The notes beneath the pieces were generated by a model. It had not been told where the DNA came from. It was given only the letters and a program-made list of their open reading frames with translations, and did not search any database. From JBMORL01 sp049322335 (GTDB taxonomy: Bacteria > Bacteroidota > Bacteroidia > Flavobacteriales_D > UBA2798): a DNA stretch of 64,000 bases. This document shows positions 53,325 to 61,973 of this stretch, in pieces (position 1 is the stretch's first letter; each line of letters begins with the position of its first letter). The position numbers and the translations under genes are program-made. Location: the NCBI GenBank assembly GCA_049322335.1, contig JBMORL010000020.1, positions 111,312 to 175,311 of the forward strand, given 5' to 3'.

Positions 53325-54461
53325 TTAACCTAAAGCTTGTTTTAAATCATTGATGAGATCTTCAATATCTTCCACTCCTACACTAAGGCGAAGCAGGTTA
53401 TCCACCACTCCCACTCTTTCGCGTTCTGTTTTGGGAATAGAGGCATGTGTCATCGTGGCCGGGTGATTGATAAGCGACTCCACTCCGCCCAGCGATTCGG
53501 CCAGTGAAAAAACATGAAAAGAAGACGCCAGTTTAAATGTTTCCTCCAGGTTTCCTTTATAAACAAAAGAAATCATTCCCCCGAATCCCCGCATCTGTTT
53601 TTTAGCAATAATATGGTTGGGGTGATCTTCAAATCCGGGCCAGTATACTTTTTCTATTTTCGGGTGGTGACGAAGAAAATCAGCTACCTGTTTTCCGTTT
53701 TCACAATGCCGTTCCATGCGGAGATGAAGTGTTTTTATTCCCCGGATAACGAGAAAACAATCCATAGGGCCGGGATTGGCGCCACAGGAGTTGAGAATAA
53801 ATGCCAGTTTTTCGTATAGGCGATCATCGTTAGTACACAACGCACCCATTACCACATCCGAATGCCCGCCCAGGTATTTGGTCACCGAATGCATCACGAT
53901 ATCCGCCCCCAGATCAATGGGGTTTTGCAAATAAGGTGAAGCAAATGTATTGTCAACAGCCAGAATAATATTTTTCTCTTTCGCGATCTTTGCACACGCA
54001 GCTATATCAATAATCTGCATTGTTGGATTGGTAGGTGTTTCCACCCAGATGAGTTTTGTTTTTTCGCTGACGTATTTTTTTATGTTGCCGGCATCCGAAA
54101 GATTAATGAAATGAAATTTAATGCCCAGTGGCTCATAAATTTTGGTGAACATACGGTAAGAACCTCCGTAAAGATCGTCACCGGTAATTACTTCATCACC
54201 CGGCTGCAATAATTTTATTACTGCATCGGTAGCGCCCATTCCGCTGGAAAAACACAAACCATATTTTGCATTTTCGAGAGCGGCTATATTTTTTTCGAGA
54301 GCGGTACGGGTAGGATTTTTTCCGCGGGCATATCCATACCCTTTATGTTTTCCGGGCGATTCCTGGACGTAGGTGGAAGTCTGAAAAACGGGAGTCATAA
54401 TTGCCCCTGTGGAGGGATCGGGATCCATTCCTGCGTGAATGGCTTTTGTAGCAAACTTCAT
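53325..54461 (-). CDS. Cystathionine gamma-synthase / gamma-lyase family PLP enzyme
   Basis: 378 residues of the Cys/Met-metabolism PLP family. Tyr/Arg-rich substrate site (YGYARGKNPTRTALE), PLP-phosphate site SSGMGATDA, aspartate that pairs with the pyridine N in AVDNTFASPYLQNP, and the PLP Lys in SVTKYLGGHSD (about Lys197). C-terminal ESLGGVESLINHPATMTHASI is typical of gamma-synthase and gamma-lyase alike, so synthase (metB) and lyase cannot be separated by this. It converts O-acyl-homoserine and cysteine or degrades cystathionine. It precedes the TrkA-like gene. Confidence 0.9.
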   Translation of the reverse strand: MKFATKAIHAGMDPDPSTGAIMTPVFQTSTYVQESPGKHKGYGYARGKNPTRTALEKNIAALENAKYGLCFSSGMGATDAVIKLLQPGDEVITGDDLYGGSYRMFTKIYEPLGIKFHFINLSDAGNIKKYVSEKTKLIWVETPTNPTMQIIDIAACAKIAKEKNIILAVDNTFASPYLQNPIDLGADIVMHSVTKYLGGHSDVVMGALCTNDDRLYEKLAFILNSCGANPGPMDCFLVIRGIKTLHLRMERHCENGKQVADFLRHHPKIEKVYWPGFEDHPNHIIAKKQMRGFGGMISFVYKGNLEETFKLASSFHVFSLAESLGGVESLINHPATMTHASIPKTERERVGVVDNLLRLSVGVEDIEDLINDLKQALG

Positions 54462-54522
54462 CGGTTGAAAATTACGGGGTAAAGGTATAGTTAATTACAT
54501 CCTTTCAGAAGGAAAATCGTAA

Positions 54523-55704
54523 TTATTTACGGTGTTTCCCCAGCCAGCCGGGAAGCACAATGGCGCCTATGAGCAGGTAGGGATAATAGCTTATCAACCG
54601 CCACAATACGGCTAAAATTCCCACCAGCCCGAAAGCAATAAATTCTTCCAGGAAACCCGAAAAAACAAACTCGGCAATACCGCTTCCTCCGGGGGTAGGA
54701 CTGATAATCAGAATCACCCACATCGACAACTGGCGGGCAAAAATGGTAAACTGATCGGCCCAGGGTGAAAAAGCCATAATGATAAAATTAATCACCAGGA
54801 ACCGGCCTGTCCACGACAATGCGGTAGCGATAAAAGCTTTTGTCCAGAACGAAGCTGGTTTTCCTTTAAGTTCTTTTGAGGTGACGATAATATCATCACC
54901 AGTTTTTTCTGCTTTTTGGCGCAACCGTTTTAAAAAAGGAAGGCGGCAAAAGAATAAAAGAACCGATTTAAAAGTTTTTGGTGAAATAAAAACCCCGGTA
55001 AACAACAGCAAGGTGATGAACGTTATAATTCCAAACCCAAGCCAGAATAATCCCTGGATATGGAATTCGGTTCCGAAAAGATTTTTGGTAAGATCAACGG
55101 GAAATAACTGCGATGTGCCAACAATGAGCAACATTACGGGAACAGCAATGATATAGAATAATTCATCCAGCAGGGCAGTGATCATCACCAGCGCTGTGGA
55201 TTTCCCCATGTTAATTTTTTCGCGGTTCAGTATAAACATCGCCACTGCGGCTCCTCCCACCACACCGGGTGTCATGGCAGAAGCAAATTCCCAGATCATA
55301 ATCACGTTAAACGATTGCCGCCACGAAAGCTGATTATCTGTAAGAATTTTTATACGCCACATATACATGGCATCACGCACTATCATCATCAGTAAAGCCA
55401 TAAAAATGCAGAAAGTAGAAAACCAGGTCCAGTTCACTTCTCCTGCGGCTTCCGAAAACGATTGTTTTTTATATTCACCTGATTTCGGATCAGCAATAAA
55501 TTCTTCTTCGCTGGTAAAATCAACTATTCCATTGTTATTGGCATCTTTCCAGCTATACTCACCTTGTCCTTTTTCTGTTTTAATAAATTCTACCTGTGTA
55601 ACTGCTCCGTAAATAAAATAAACAGCCACGCCAAGACCGATCAACACAGGTATCAGTACCCTCCACCTGCTGAATGATTTTTTTATTTCGGATTCGTTTA
55701 CCAA
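54523..55704 (-). CDS. Flippase-like lysylphosphatidylglycerol synthetase transmembrane-domain protein (UPF0104)
   Basis: 393 residues with about eight or nine transmembrane helices and the family motifs FASAMTPGVVGGAAVAMF and PTPGGSGIAEFVF (GGxG). The large first periplasmic loop (about 40-85) includes an acidic DANNNGIVDFTSEEEF segment that resembles an EF-hand-like calcium loop, which is not usual in the family. Related membrane domains (as in MprF/AglD) move lipids between leaflets; the transported lipid is unknown. The C-terminal residues are short and basic (GWLGKHRK). Confidence 0.85.
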   Translation of the reverse strand: MVNESEIKKSFSRWRVLIPVLIGLGVAVYFIYGAVTQVEFIKTEKGQGEYSWKDANNNGIVDFTSEEEFIADPKSGEYKKQSFSEAAGEVNWTWFSTFCIFMALLMMIVRDAMYMWRIKILTDNQLSWRQSFNVIMIWEFASAMTPGVVGGAAVAMFILNREKINMGKSTALVMITALLDELFYIIAVPVMLLIVGTSQLFPVDLTKNLFGTEFHIQGLFWLGFGIITFITLLLFTGVFISPKTFKSVLLFFCRLPFLKRLRQKAEKTGDDIIVTSKELKGKPASFWTKAFIATALSWTGRFLVINFIIMAFSPWADQFTIFARQLSMWVILIISPTPGGSGIAEFVFSGFLEEFIAFGLVGILAVLWRLISYYPYLLIGAIVLPGWLGKHRK

Positions 55705-55862
55705 CTGTTTTTCTGTTTTAATTTCATTTAAGTACAGCCTGTCCTGGCCGACCCTGCGGGTGTTAGGATTGAATTATATGATATTTTTGGTTTTATTTCG
55801 TGTTCATTCAAAGTGTGCGTAACTTTACCAGCCTTCCAGGCATCACCAAATTTTCCCGAAAG

Positions 55863-56228
55863 ATGAAAAAAATTTATCACTTATCCTCCTGCTCCACCTG
55901 CCAGCGCATTCTTAATGAAATAAAACCCGGAAAAGACGTTGTGTTGCAGGATATAAAAACCGAAAAAATAACTCCCGCGCAACTTGATGAAATGAAAAAC
56001 CGGGCAGGAAGTTATGAGGCTCTTTTTAGCCGTGTGGCATTGAAATACCGCGCACTGGGGCTCAACAAAATGAAACTCACTGAAAAAGATTACCGGAAAT
56101 ACATCCTGGAAGAATACACTTTTTTAAGACGGCCGGTAGCCGTTATCGGTAACGAAATTTTTATAGGAAATGCTCCAAAAACCACCGAAGCTTTGAAGAG
56201 AGTTATAAAGTTGAAGGTTAAAAGTTGA
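55863..56228 (+). CDS. ArsC/Spx-family thioredoxin-fold protein
   Basis: About 121 residues from MKKIYHLSS; an in-frame ATG at 55800 would add 21 residues that do not fit the fold. The CxxC redox motif lies in SSCSTCQRIL; the rest matches ArsC/Spx/YffB proteins (QDIKTEKITPAQLDEM, EYTFLRRPVAVIG). It could be a glutaredoxin-dependent arsenate reductase or a redox-active regulator; no ars operon is near. The last codons (KLKVKS-stop) come from the word repeat aagttgaaggttaaaagttga. Confidence 0.85.
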   Translation: MKKIYHLSSCSTCQRILNEIKPGKDVVLQDIKTEKITPAQLDEMKNRAGSYEALFSRVALKYRALGLNKMKLTEKDYRKYILEEYTFLRRPVAVIGNEIFIGNAPKTTEALKRVIKLKVKS

Positions 56229-56269
56229 AGGTTATTTTAAAAAACTTTCAACTTTACAACCTTCAACCT
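56208..56269. repeat. Inverted gttgaagg-type repeat at the ArsC-like stop
   Basis: aagttgaaggtt...aagttgaaggtt is followed by ctttcaacttt...accttcaacct. The first arm overlaps the stop codon of the ArsC-like gene and the pair can form a long hairpin, likely acting as a transcription terminator before the EamA gene. A related ctttcaaccttataacc segment is at 32759. Confidence 0.85.
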
Positions 56270-56279
56270 CCACCACCCC

Positions 56280-57176
56280 ATGCCTAAACATCTTTTTGCA
56301 CATATTTCAGTTTTTTTGGCCAATGTTATTTATGGCATCAATTACACTGTGGCAAAAAAGGTGATGCCTGAATACATCCGTCCGTTTGGTTTTATTGTTA
56401 TTCGTGCAGGCGGAGCATTGATTCTCATTTTTTTGGTTTGGCTGGTTTTGTTCAGGGAAAAAATTGACAAAAAAGATATCGGGCTGTTGTTTTTGGGAGG
56501 ATTGTTCGGTGTAGCTATAAACCAGTGTTTGTTTTTCTGGGGATTAAACCTCACTTCTCCTATCAATTCCAGCATTATTATGGTCACCAATCCTATTCTT
56601 GTATTACTGATTGCATGGATATGGCTGAAAGATCCTGTTTCACCGCTTCGTTTTACGGGAATTCTGATTGGTTTGGCAGGCGCCTCAACACTGTTGTTTT
56701 TAAAACCTGTAAATCAAAAAATTTCAGGTGATCTTTTTGGTGATGTGCTCACTTTTATTAATGCATTGAGTTATGCCATCTACCTTGTAATTATTAAACC
56801 GCTGATGGGAAAATATAACCCGGTAACGGTGATGATGTGGGTTTTTGCTTTCGGGTGGGTGATGGTGATACCGGTGGGATGGACAGAATTTAATGAAATA
56901 CAATGGCAGCAGTTTGACGGATTCATCTGGGGATCGGTTGTTTTTGTGGTAGTGGGCTCCACCTTTTTTGCCTACCTGCTTAATATGTACGGCCTTCAAC
57001 GGCTTAGTCCTTCGGTGGTAAGTGCATATATTTACCTTCAGCCGGTATTATCAACAACTGTTGCCATGATGGCCGGGGAGGACCACCCCGACTGGATAAA
57101 AATAATCAGTACCCTTACCATTTTTGCAGGGGTTTACATGGTAAGCTTGCCCAATGAAAAGCGTCTTTGGCGATAA
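56280..57176 (+). CDS. EamA/DMT-family transporter
   Basis: 298 residues, ten predicted transmembrane helices in two EamA repeats (about 5-140 and 150-290). Phrases such as ISVFLANVIYGINYTVAKKVM, SIIMVTNPILVLLIAWIWLKDP and SPSVVSAYIYLQPVLSTTVAMMAGE are typical. DMT transporters export amino acids or metabolites (RhaT/YdcZ-like); substrate not deducible. It begins ten bases after the inverted repeat and is followed by yicC (26-bp gap), with which it may be cotranscribed. Confidence 0.9.
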   Translation: MPKHLFAHISVFLANVIYGINYTVAKKVMPEYIRPFGFIVIRAGGALILIFLVWLVLFREKIDKKDIGLLFLGGLFGVAINQCLFFWGLNLTSPINSSIIMVTNPILVLLIAWIWLKDPVSPLRFTGILIGLAGASTLLFLKPVNQKISGDLFGDVLTFINALSYAIYLVIIKPLMGKYNPVTVMMWVFAFGWVMVIPVGWTEFNEIQWQQFDGFIWGSVVFVVVGSTFFAYLLNMYGLQRLSPSVVSAYIYLQPVLSTTVAMMAGEDHPDWIKIISTLTIFAGVYMVSLPNEKRLWR

Positions 57177-57202
57177 TGATTACCTTTACCTAAATTAGCC
57201 AT

Positions 57203-58078
57203 ATGATTCAATCGATGACCGGTTTCGGAAAAGCTTCCGGAACTTATGGAAATAAAAAAATCACCGTGGAAGTGCGGTCAGTTAACAGCAAACAGCTGGA
57301 CATGAGTCTCCGTATTCCGTCAGCATTTCGCGACAAGGAAATGGAACTGAAAAATGCAGCGGCACAAAAAATTGAACGCGGGAAAACCGATATCAGTATT
57401 TATTACGAAAACCTCGGGGAAGAAAAATTATTTTCCCTGAATAAAGATGTTGCCAAAGCGTATATCAGCGAGATCAAACAAATGGGAGAAGAGTTGGATA
57501 TAACGGTCACCGAACAAACGCTGGCTGCCGTATTACGCATGCCCGAAGTGGTAACCAGTGAAAAAAAGGAGGCTGATGAAAACGAATGGAAAACCATTCT
57601 TCAGCTGGTGAATGAAGCCCTGAATGCTTTCTCCGGGTTCAGAAAATCGGAAGGTGAAAAACTTGAAAAAGACCTGAACAACCGTGTAGCGTCTATACTT
57701 GATTGCCTCAAAAAGACTGAAGTATATGATCAACAACGTATATCCGCAGTGCGTGATAAAATACAAAAATCGCTGAATGAATGGCTGCAACAGGAAAACA
57801 TTGATAAAAACCGGTTTGAACAGGAGCTGATTTATTACATCGAAAAGCTGGATGTAAGCGAAGAAAAACTAAGGCTTAAAACCCACTGCGATTATTTTAC
57901 CGATACTATGAAAAATGAGACCAATGCAGGAAGAAAACTGGGATTTATTTCACAGGAAATGGGACGTGAGATCAATACGCTGGGGTCGAAAGCCAGCCAT
58001 GCTGAAATGCAGAAACTGGTAGTGTTAATGAAAGATGAGCTGGAGAAGATAAAAGAACAGGTGTTGAATATATTGTGA
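57203..58078 (+). CDS. yicC: YicC/YloC family endoribonuclease
   Basis: 291 residues, family length. N-terminus MIQSMTGFGKASGTY and SVNSKQLDMSLRIPSAFRDKE match YicC_N; C-terminal DUF1732 segment carries ETNAGRKLGFISQEMGREINTLGSKASHAEMQKLVVLMKDELEKIKEQVLNI. YicC is an endoribonuclease that influences small-RNA turnover in Enterobacteria and sits next to gmk in many genomes, as here (31-bp gap). Confidence 0.94.
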   Translation: MIQSMTGFGKASGTYGNKKITVEVRSVNSKQLDMSLRIPSAFRDKEMELKNAAAQKIERGKTDISIYYENLGEEKLFSLNKDVAKAYISEIKQMGEELDITVTEQTLAAVLRMPEVVTSEKKEADENEWKTILQLVNEALNAFSGFRKSEGEKLEKDLNNRVASILDCLKKTEVYDQQRISAVRDKIQKSLNEWLQQENIDKNRFEQELIYYIEKLDVSEEKLRLKTHCDYFTDTMKNETNAGRKLGFISQEMGREINTLGSKASHAEMQKLVVLMKDELEKIKEQVLNIL

Positions 58079-58109
58079 GGCTGAAGATTAAATCATTTAT
58101 TAAAGATTA

Positions 58110-58691
58110 ATGGATAACAGGATGGTTTCCGGTAAATGTGTAATTTTCTCCGCTCCATCAGGCGCAGGAAAAACAACCATTGTACATCATTTGCTGGAAA
58201 AATTTCCATCGCTTGAGTTTTCAGTTTCGGCCTGCAGCAGGAGCATTCGCCCGAATGAAAAAGAAGGGGAAGATTATTATTTTCTTACTGTGGATCAATT
58301 CAGAAAAAAAATAGCCGCAGGTGAATTCCTGGAATGGGAAGAAGTGTATAAAGACAATTTTTACGGCACATTAAAATCAGAGATTGAACGAATATGGAAA
58401 GCAGGTAAACATGTGATATTTGATGTGGACGTGGTAGGCGGAATGAATTTAAAAAAGATTTTTGAGGATAAAGCTTTATCGGTTTTTGTAAAAGCGCCCA
58501 GCATAAAACACCTTGAAGAAAGATTAAAACAACGCCACACCGAAACACCCGAAAGCATTGCACGCAGAATAGGAAAAGCAGAAAAAGAAATGTTGTTTGC
58601 GGATAAATTTGATTATGTTTTGCTGAACGAAAAACTGGAAACCGCATTTGCTGAAGCGGATAAAGTAGTAAAAAAATTTCTGGACTCTTAA
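58110..58691 (+). CDS. gmk: Guanylate kinase
   Basis: 193 residues, the normal size. P-loop SAPSGAGKTT, GMP-binding residues in SRSIRPNEKEGEDYYFL and EWEEVYKDNFYGT, and lid Arg in RQRHTETPESIARRI-like sequence. It phosphorylates GMP to GDP. Start MDNRMVSGKCV gives a four-residue leader before the core (Met5 could also serve). In the yicC-gmk-nadD cluster, joining nucleotide and NAD synthesis. Confidence 0.96.
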   Translation: MDNRMVSGKCVIFSAPSGAGKTTIVHHLLEKFPSLEFSVSACSRSIRPNEKEGEDYYFLTVDQFRKKIAAGEFLEWEEVYKDNFYGTLKSEIERIWKAGKHVIFDVDVVGGMNLKKIFEDKALSVFVKAPSIKHLEERLKQRHTETPESIARRIGKAEKEMLFADKFDYVLLNEKLETAFAEADKVVKKFLDS

Positions 58692-58723
58692 AATTTCAAC
58701 CTTCCAAAATCCAAATTCTTAAA

Positions 58724-59329
58724 ATGAAAATAGGTTTGTATTTCGGCACATTTAATCCCATTCACGTTGGCCACCTCATCATTGCCAACTACATGGCCGA
58801 TTATACAGAACTGGATAAAGTGTGGCTGGTGGTTACACCCCAAAATCCGCTGAAAGATAAAAATTCGCTGCTGGCCGATTATCACAGGCTAAACCTGGTG
58901 AGAAGAGGAATTGAAGACAACAATAAATTACAGGTTTCGGATATTGAGTTTCATCTTGACAAACCTTCCTACACCGTTAACACATTAGCACACCTGAAAG
59001 AAAAATATCCGCAGCATGAATTTTCCCTTATCATGGGAGAAGATAACCTCCGTTCATTTCACAAATGGAAAAATCATGAGCAGATTATTTTGCATCACAA
59101 ACTTTTTGTTTACCCGCGCGTGTATACCGAACAGGAAAAAGAAGAAATGAAAGATCATCCCAGGGAAAGTCAATATGAAAACCACCCTCAGGTTGTTCAC
59201 TGTGACGCACCGGTAATGAAAGTGTCATCGAGTTTTATCCGCAAAGCCATAAAAGAAAAAAAAGATGTGCGTTATCTTTTAACCGATCCGGTATATCAAT
59301 ACATCGAAGAAATGCATTTTTATGAGTAA
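58724..59329 (+). CDS. nadD: Nicotinate-nucleotide adenylyltransferase
   Basis: 201 residues. ATP-binding (T/H)xxH motif in GTFNPIHVGHL, core phrases TPQNPLKDK, ISE-type VSSSFIRKAIKEKKDVRYLL. It adenylates nicotinate mononucleotide in NAD synthesis. Follows gmk by 32 bp, and is closed by a bidirectional terminator at 59379-59406. Confidence 0.96.
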   Translation: MKIGLYFGTFNPIHVGHLIIANYMADYTELDKVWLVVTPQNPLKDKNSLLADYHRLNLVRRGIEDNNKLQVSDIEFHLDKPSYTVNTLAHLKEKYPQHEFSLIMGEDNLRSFHKWKNHEQIILHHKLFVYPRVYTEQEKEEMKDHPRESQYENHPQVVHCDAPVMKVSSSFIRKAIKEKKDVRYLLTDPVYQYIEEMHFYE

Positions 59330-59378
59330 AGAATAGCTGTTTTTTCTTGTCGAAAATACTTTGACTGATAAACAAAAA

Positions 59379-59406
59379 TCCCCGTCACTTTTCAGTAACG
59401 GGGACT
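59379..59406. terminator. Bidirectional terminator between nadD and the Pmp3-type gene
   Basis: tccccgt(c)a-cttttcag-t(a)acgggga stem with AAAAA to the left and TTTT to the right, fitting termination from both convergent genes. Confidence 0.9.
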
Positions 59407-59424
59407 TTTAAGATTATATTTTTC

Positions 59425-60045
59425 TTAAATAATATCTAATACTCTCAGCAGGGCAAGCACAACGGCCACTCCCCATAAGCCCCATAATCCACCGTAAATA
59501 CCTATTCCGAATCCACCTGCCAGTAAACAAAGGACAAGAGTTATCCAGAACATCCCGGAAGCCTGTTCTTTCAGATATACAGCCAGTGGGGGAAGAAAAA
59601 ATGCAAAAATAATCATCAGGATAAACATGGTGTCTGCGTCTGCATTTGCAGCCTGTTCGTCTTTTGTGTCGTCTGTAGTTTCATTTTCAGCAACGGATAC
59701 AGAACCGTTTTCTGCTTCCTCTGTTTTTATTTCATCCACAGTTGTTTTTTCTGTCAAAACATTTTCGGAAACTGTGTTTTCAGTTTTTTTCTCTTCTTCT
59801 ATAACGGGATTGGGGTAAACGGCAGGTTTCTCAGGTTTCCTTAACTGGATTTTCTGCACCGGCTCTTCTTTTACATCATCTGTTTTTCCCGTTTCATTTA
59901 CAACAGCCTCTTCATTTTTTTCACTTCCCACCCACACCCAGTCGCGGTGTTTGTAATGTGATTTGCCGAATTTTGATGTTCCGCAGCTTTGCAAAATAAA
60001 AACCGCCAGCAATGATCCGATAAAAAATTTGAAAATTGGTTTCAT
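59425..60045 (-). CDS. Lipoprotein with C-terminal YqaE/Pmp3 membrane domain
   Basis: 206 residues. Lipobox after a signal peptide (LLAVFILQSCGTS). A Lys/Glu/Thr/Val-rich linker (about 40-135). C-terminal Pmp3/UPF0057 hairpin of two transmembrane helices (IIFAFFLPPLAVYLKEQASGMFWITLVLCLLAGGFGIGI) with the PPLAVYL motif, extended by a further hydrophobic segment (IYGGLWGLWGVAVVLALLRVL). Pmp3 proteins are small proteolipids linked to ion homeostasis or salt stress. The lipid-anchored extension is seen in some Bacteroidota. Confidence 0.8.
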   Translation of the reverse strand: MKPIFKFFIGSLLAVFILQSCGTSKFGKSHYKHRDWVWVGSEKNEEAVVNETGKTDDVKEEPVQKIQLRKPEKPAVYPNPVIEEEKKTENTVSENVLTEKTTVDEIKTEEAENGSVSVAENETTDDTKDEQAANADADTMFILMIIFAFFLPPLAVYLKEQASGMFWITLVLCLLAGGFGIGIYGGLWGLWGVAVVLALLRVLDII

Positions 60046-60113
60046 GGTTTCAGATTTAAGGTTTGAAGTTTCAGGTTCAGAATTTAAAGTTTGTTTGGTT
60101 TGCAGTTATTCTA

Positions 60114-60148
60114 TATTCGTAATTCGTAACTCTTAATTCGTAATTCTC
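60114..60148. repeat. Attcgtaa-type repeat next to the purQ stop
   Basis: attcgtaattcgtaactcttaattcgtaattc lies directly after the purQ stop (TCA at 60149 in + reading). It belongs to the same class of word repeats that border several other stop codons. Confidence 0.85.
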
Positions 60149-60841
60149 TCAGCTCATTACCATACTCACAATCGATTGAAAAATATGTTTCCCATCGGTA
60201 TTTCCCAGTTCTGTATCCGAAGCCCTTTCAGGATGCGGCATCATTCCGAAAACGTTTTTGCGTTCATTACACACTCCTGCAATATTTTCCATCGAACCAT
60301 TGGGATTGGCTTCGGGAGTTACTTCACCATTCTCATTACAATAGCGGAAAAGTATCTGTCCGTTCTTTTTCATTTTTTTCAGCGTATCGGCATCAGTATA
60401 ATAATTTCCTTCTCCGTGTGCAATTGGAATTTTGTATCCCCTGTTCATCTCCAGTCCCGAAGTAATTAATGTGTCGGTGGTTTCGGGTTTTATAAATACA
60501 TTTTTACAAATAAATTTTCTTTCGGTATTGTGCAGCAATGCCCCGGGCACAAGCTGTGCTTCGGTAAGCACCTGGAACCCGTTGCAAACACCAAATAAAT
60601 ATCCGCCTTTTTGGGCATGGGTAATTACTTTCTCCATAATAGGTGAAAACCGCGCAATGGCTCCCGAACGAAGATAGTCGCCATAAGAAAATCCACCGGG
60701 AAGCACAATAAAATCACAGCCCTTCAGGTCTTTGTCTTTGTGCCATAGCCGTTCTGTTTTTTGCCCCATGATGTGTTGTAATACATACACCATGTCTTCA
60801 TCACAATTGGAGCCGGGAAAAATAACCACACCAAATTTCAT
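60149..60841 (-). CDS. purQ: Phosphoribosylformylglycinamidine synthase subunit PurQ
   Basis: About 230 residues from MKFGVVIFPGSNCDED; the ATG at 60862 gives seven more residues. Class I glutamine amidotransferase: oxyanion strand FIVLPGGFSYGD, nucleophile Cys in FGVCNGFQVL, and the His-Glu pair in MMPHPERA. It supplies ammonia to PurL in purine synthesis. purL and purS genes are not in the window. It overlaps the noncoding space before the DUF6427 gene. Confidence 0.95.
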   Translation of the reverse strand: MKFGVVIFPGSNCDEDMVYVLQHIMGQKTERLWHKDKDLKGCDFIVLPGGFSYGDYLRSGAIARFSPIMEKVITHAQKGGYLFGVCNGFQVLTEAQLVPGALLHNTERKFICKNVFIKPETTDTLITSGLEMNRGYKIPIAHGEGNYYTDADTLKKMKKNGQILFRYCNENGEVTPEANPNGSMENIAGVCNERKNVFGMMPHPERASDTELGNTDGKHIFQSIVSMVMS

Positions 60842-60864
60842 CGCTATAATTTTACAAGGCAAAG

Positions 60865-61881
60865 TTACAAAAAGAGGAACGACAGGTCAATTAATTTTCC
60901 GTTAATAGCCACACTTGTTACTAACAACAGGCAAAAAATATAGAATAATCCGTCAGCTATCCATCCCACTTTTGAATGAACCAACCAGGAAGATATAAAT
61001 ACAGAAAAAGGAACAATTAGCATAATGCATGAAAAAGTGTTTCCGGTGAACCACCCTGCCAGTGCCGAACAGACGCCAAAAACAAAATACAGCAACAACA
61101 CCTGTCGCTGCCTGCGTGTTTTCATTACTGTACCCGACATACGCGCCAGCCACGAACCCAAAGACGCCAGCAACAGGAACGAAAAAAGCACCAGCATCAT
61201 GGCATGGATTTCATTTTGAAATAAAAAAGGAAACTCTCCGGGCGATACATGTATAAATGTGCGTATTTTAATTGCTGTTTCACCCGTAAATGCATAGCGA
61301 AACGACATAAGAAAAAACAATGGCAGCAACGTTCCCGCCAGTGCCAGAATCCACTCTCTCCAGTTAGATCGTTTTAGCACACTGATAGCTATCCAGATAA
61401 ATAAAATAAACAGTAGTGCCGGAACAAAAAACAAAACAGCCACACCTGCCCACAAGCCTGCAATAAACGCTTCGTGTTTGGAGGAAACCTGCCGGTAAAC
61501 AGAAAGTACTTTATCCAACGAAAAAAGCAAAAAAGTGATGGACAATAGCAGCCCGGTGAGCATTCCGTTTACCGAAAGAGCCGATGACATTACCACATAA
61601 ACAAATGAGGGAATGAACGTGATTTTATCAAATACTTCCTGTTCGGAAATAATGCGGTTAAAGTAGAGGGCCTGGAAAATCACCAGTAATAGGGCAACCG
61701 CCTGGCTTACAAAAGGCCAGTTGGACAAAAAAGGGCCATCGAGGGAAGGGATTATTGCCGATCCTGAATACTGAAAACCAGAATAATTACCGGCAAAATA
61801 GAGAATCATGGCAAAAAGGGCGGCCACCGGCACCGAAAAGGCGATAACCGGCTGATTACTGCGGTAAAATCTCAGGATCAC
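60865..61881 (-). CDS. DUF6427-type integral membrane protein
   Basis: About 339 residues from the GTG at 61881 (MILRFYRSNQPVIAFSVPV in translation); an ATG at 61917 gives 350 residues but would lie across the divergent promoter region. Around ten hydrophobic helices (AALFAMILYFAGN, VALLLVIFQALYF, AVLFFVPALLFILFIWIAISVLKRSNWREWILALAGTLLPLFFLMSF). Position beside a DUF6341 gene and purD fits the DUF6427 family of Bacteroidota, whose function is unknown. Confidence 0.75.
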   Translation of the reverse strand: MILRFYRSNQPVIAFSVPVAALFAMILYFAGNYSGFQYSGSAIIPSLDGPFLSNWPFVSQAVALLLVIFQALYFNRIISEQEVFDKITFIPSFVYVVMSSALSVNGMLTGLLLSITFLLFSLDKVLSVYRQVSSKHEAFIAGLWAGVAVLFFVPALLFILFIWIAISVLKRSNWREWILALAGTLLPLFFLMSFRYAFTGETAIKIRTFIHVSPGEFPFLFQNEIHAMMLVLFSFLLLASLGSWLARMSGTVMKTRRQRQVLLLYFVFGVCSALAGWFTGNTFSCIMLIVPFSVFISSWLVHSKVGWIADGLFYIFCLLLVTSVAINGKLIDLSFLFL

Positions 61882-61885
61882 CTGA

Positions 61886-61918
61886 CAAAGATAGGGGCAA
61901 AAAAACGATGACAGCAAA
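61886..61918 (-). promoter_or_regulatory. Candidate promoter for the DUF6427 gene
   Basis: TATCTTTG (complement of 61886-61893) with TTTG (61915-61918) 21 nt upstream. The -7 element ends only 4 nt before the GTG at 61881, which would make the message leaderless or nearly so. Confidence 0.3.
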
Positions 61919-61925
61919 TATCATT

Positions 61926-61954
61926 TTGCCGGTTGGCGCAAACCTTTATATTTG
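61926..61954 (+). promoter_or_regulatory. Candidate promoter for the DUF6341 gene
   Basis: TTG (61926-61928), an 18-nt spacer and TATATTTG (61947-61954), a full match to the Bacteroidota pattern. It lies 19 nt before the ATG at 61974, supporting that start over the in-frame ATG at 61908. Confidence 0.5.
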
Positions 61955-61973
61955 CGGTATAAAATCATTTTTT

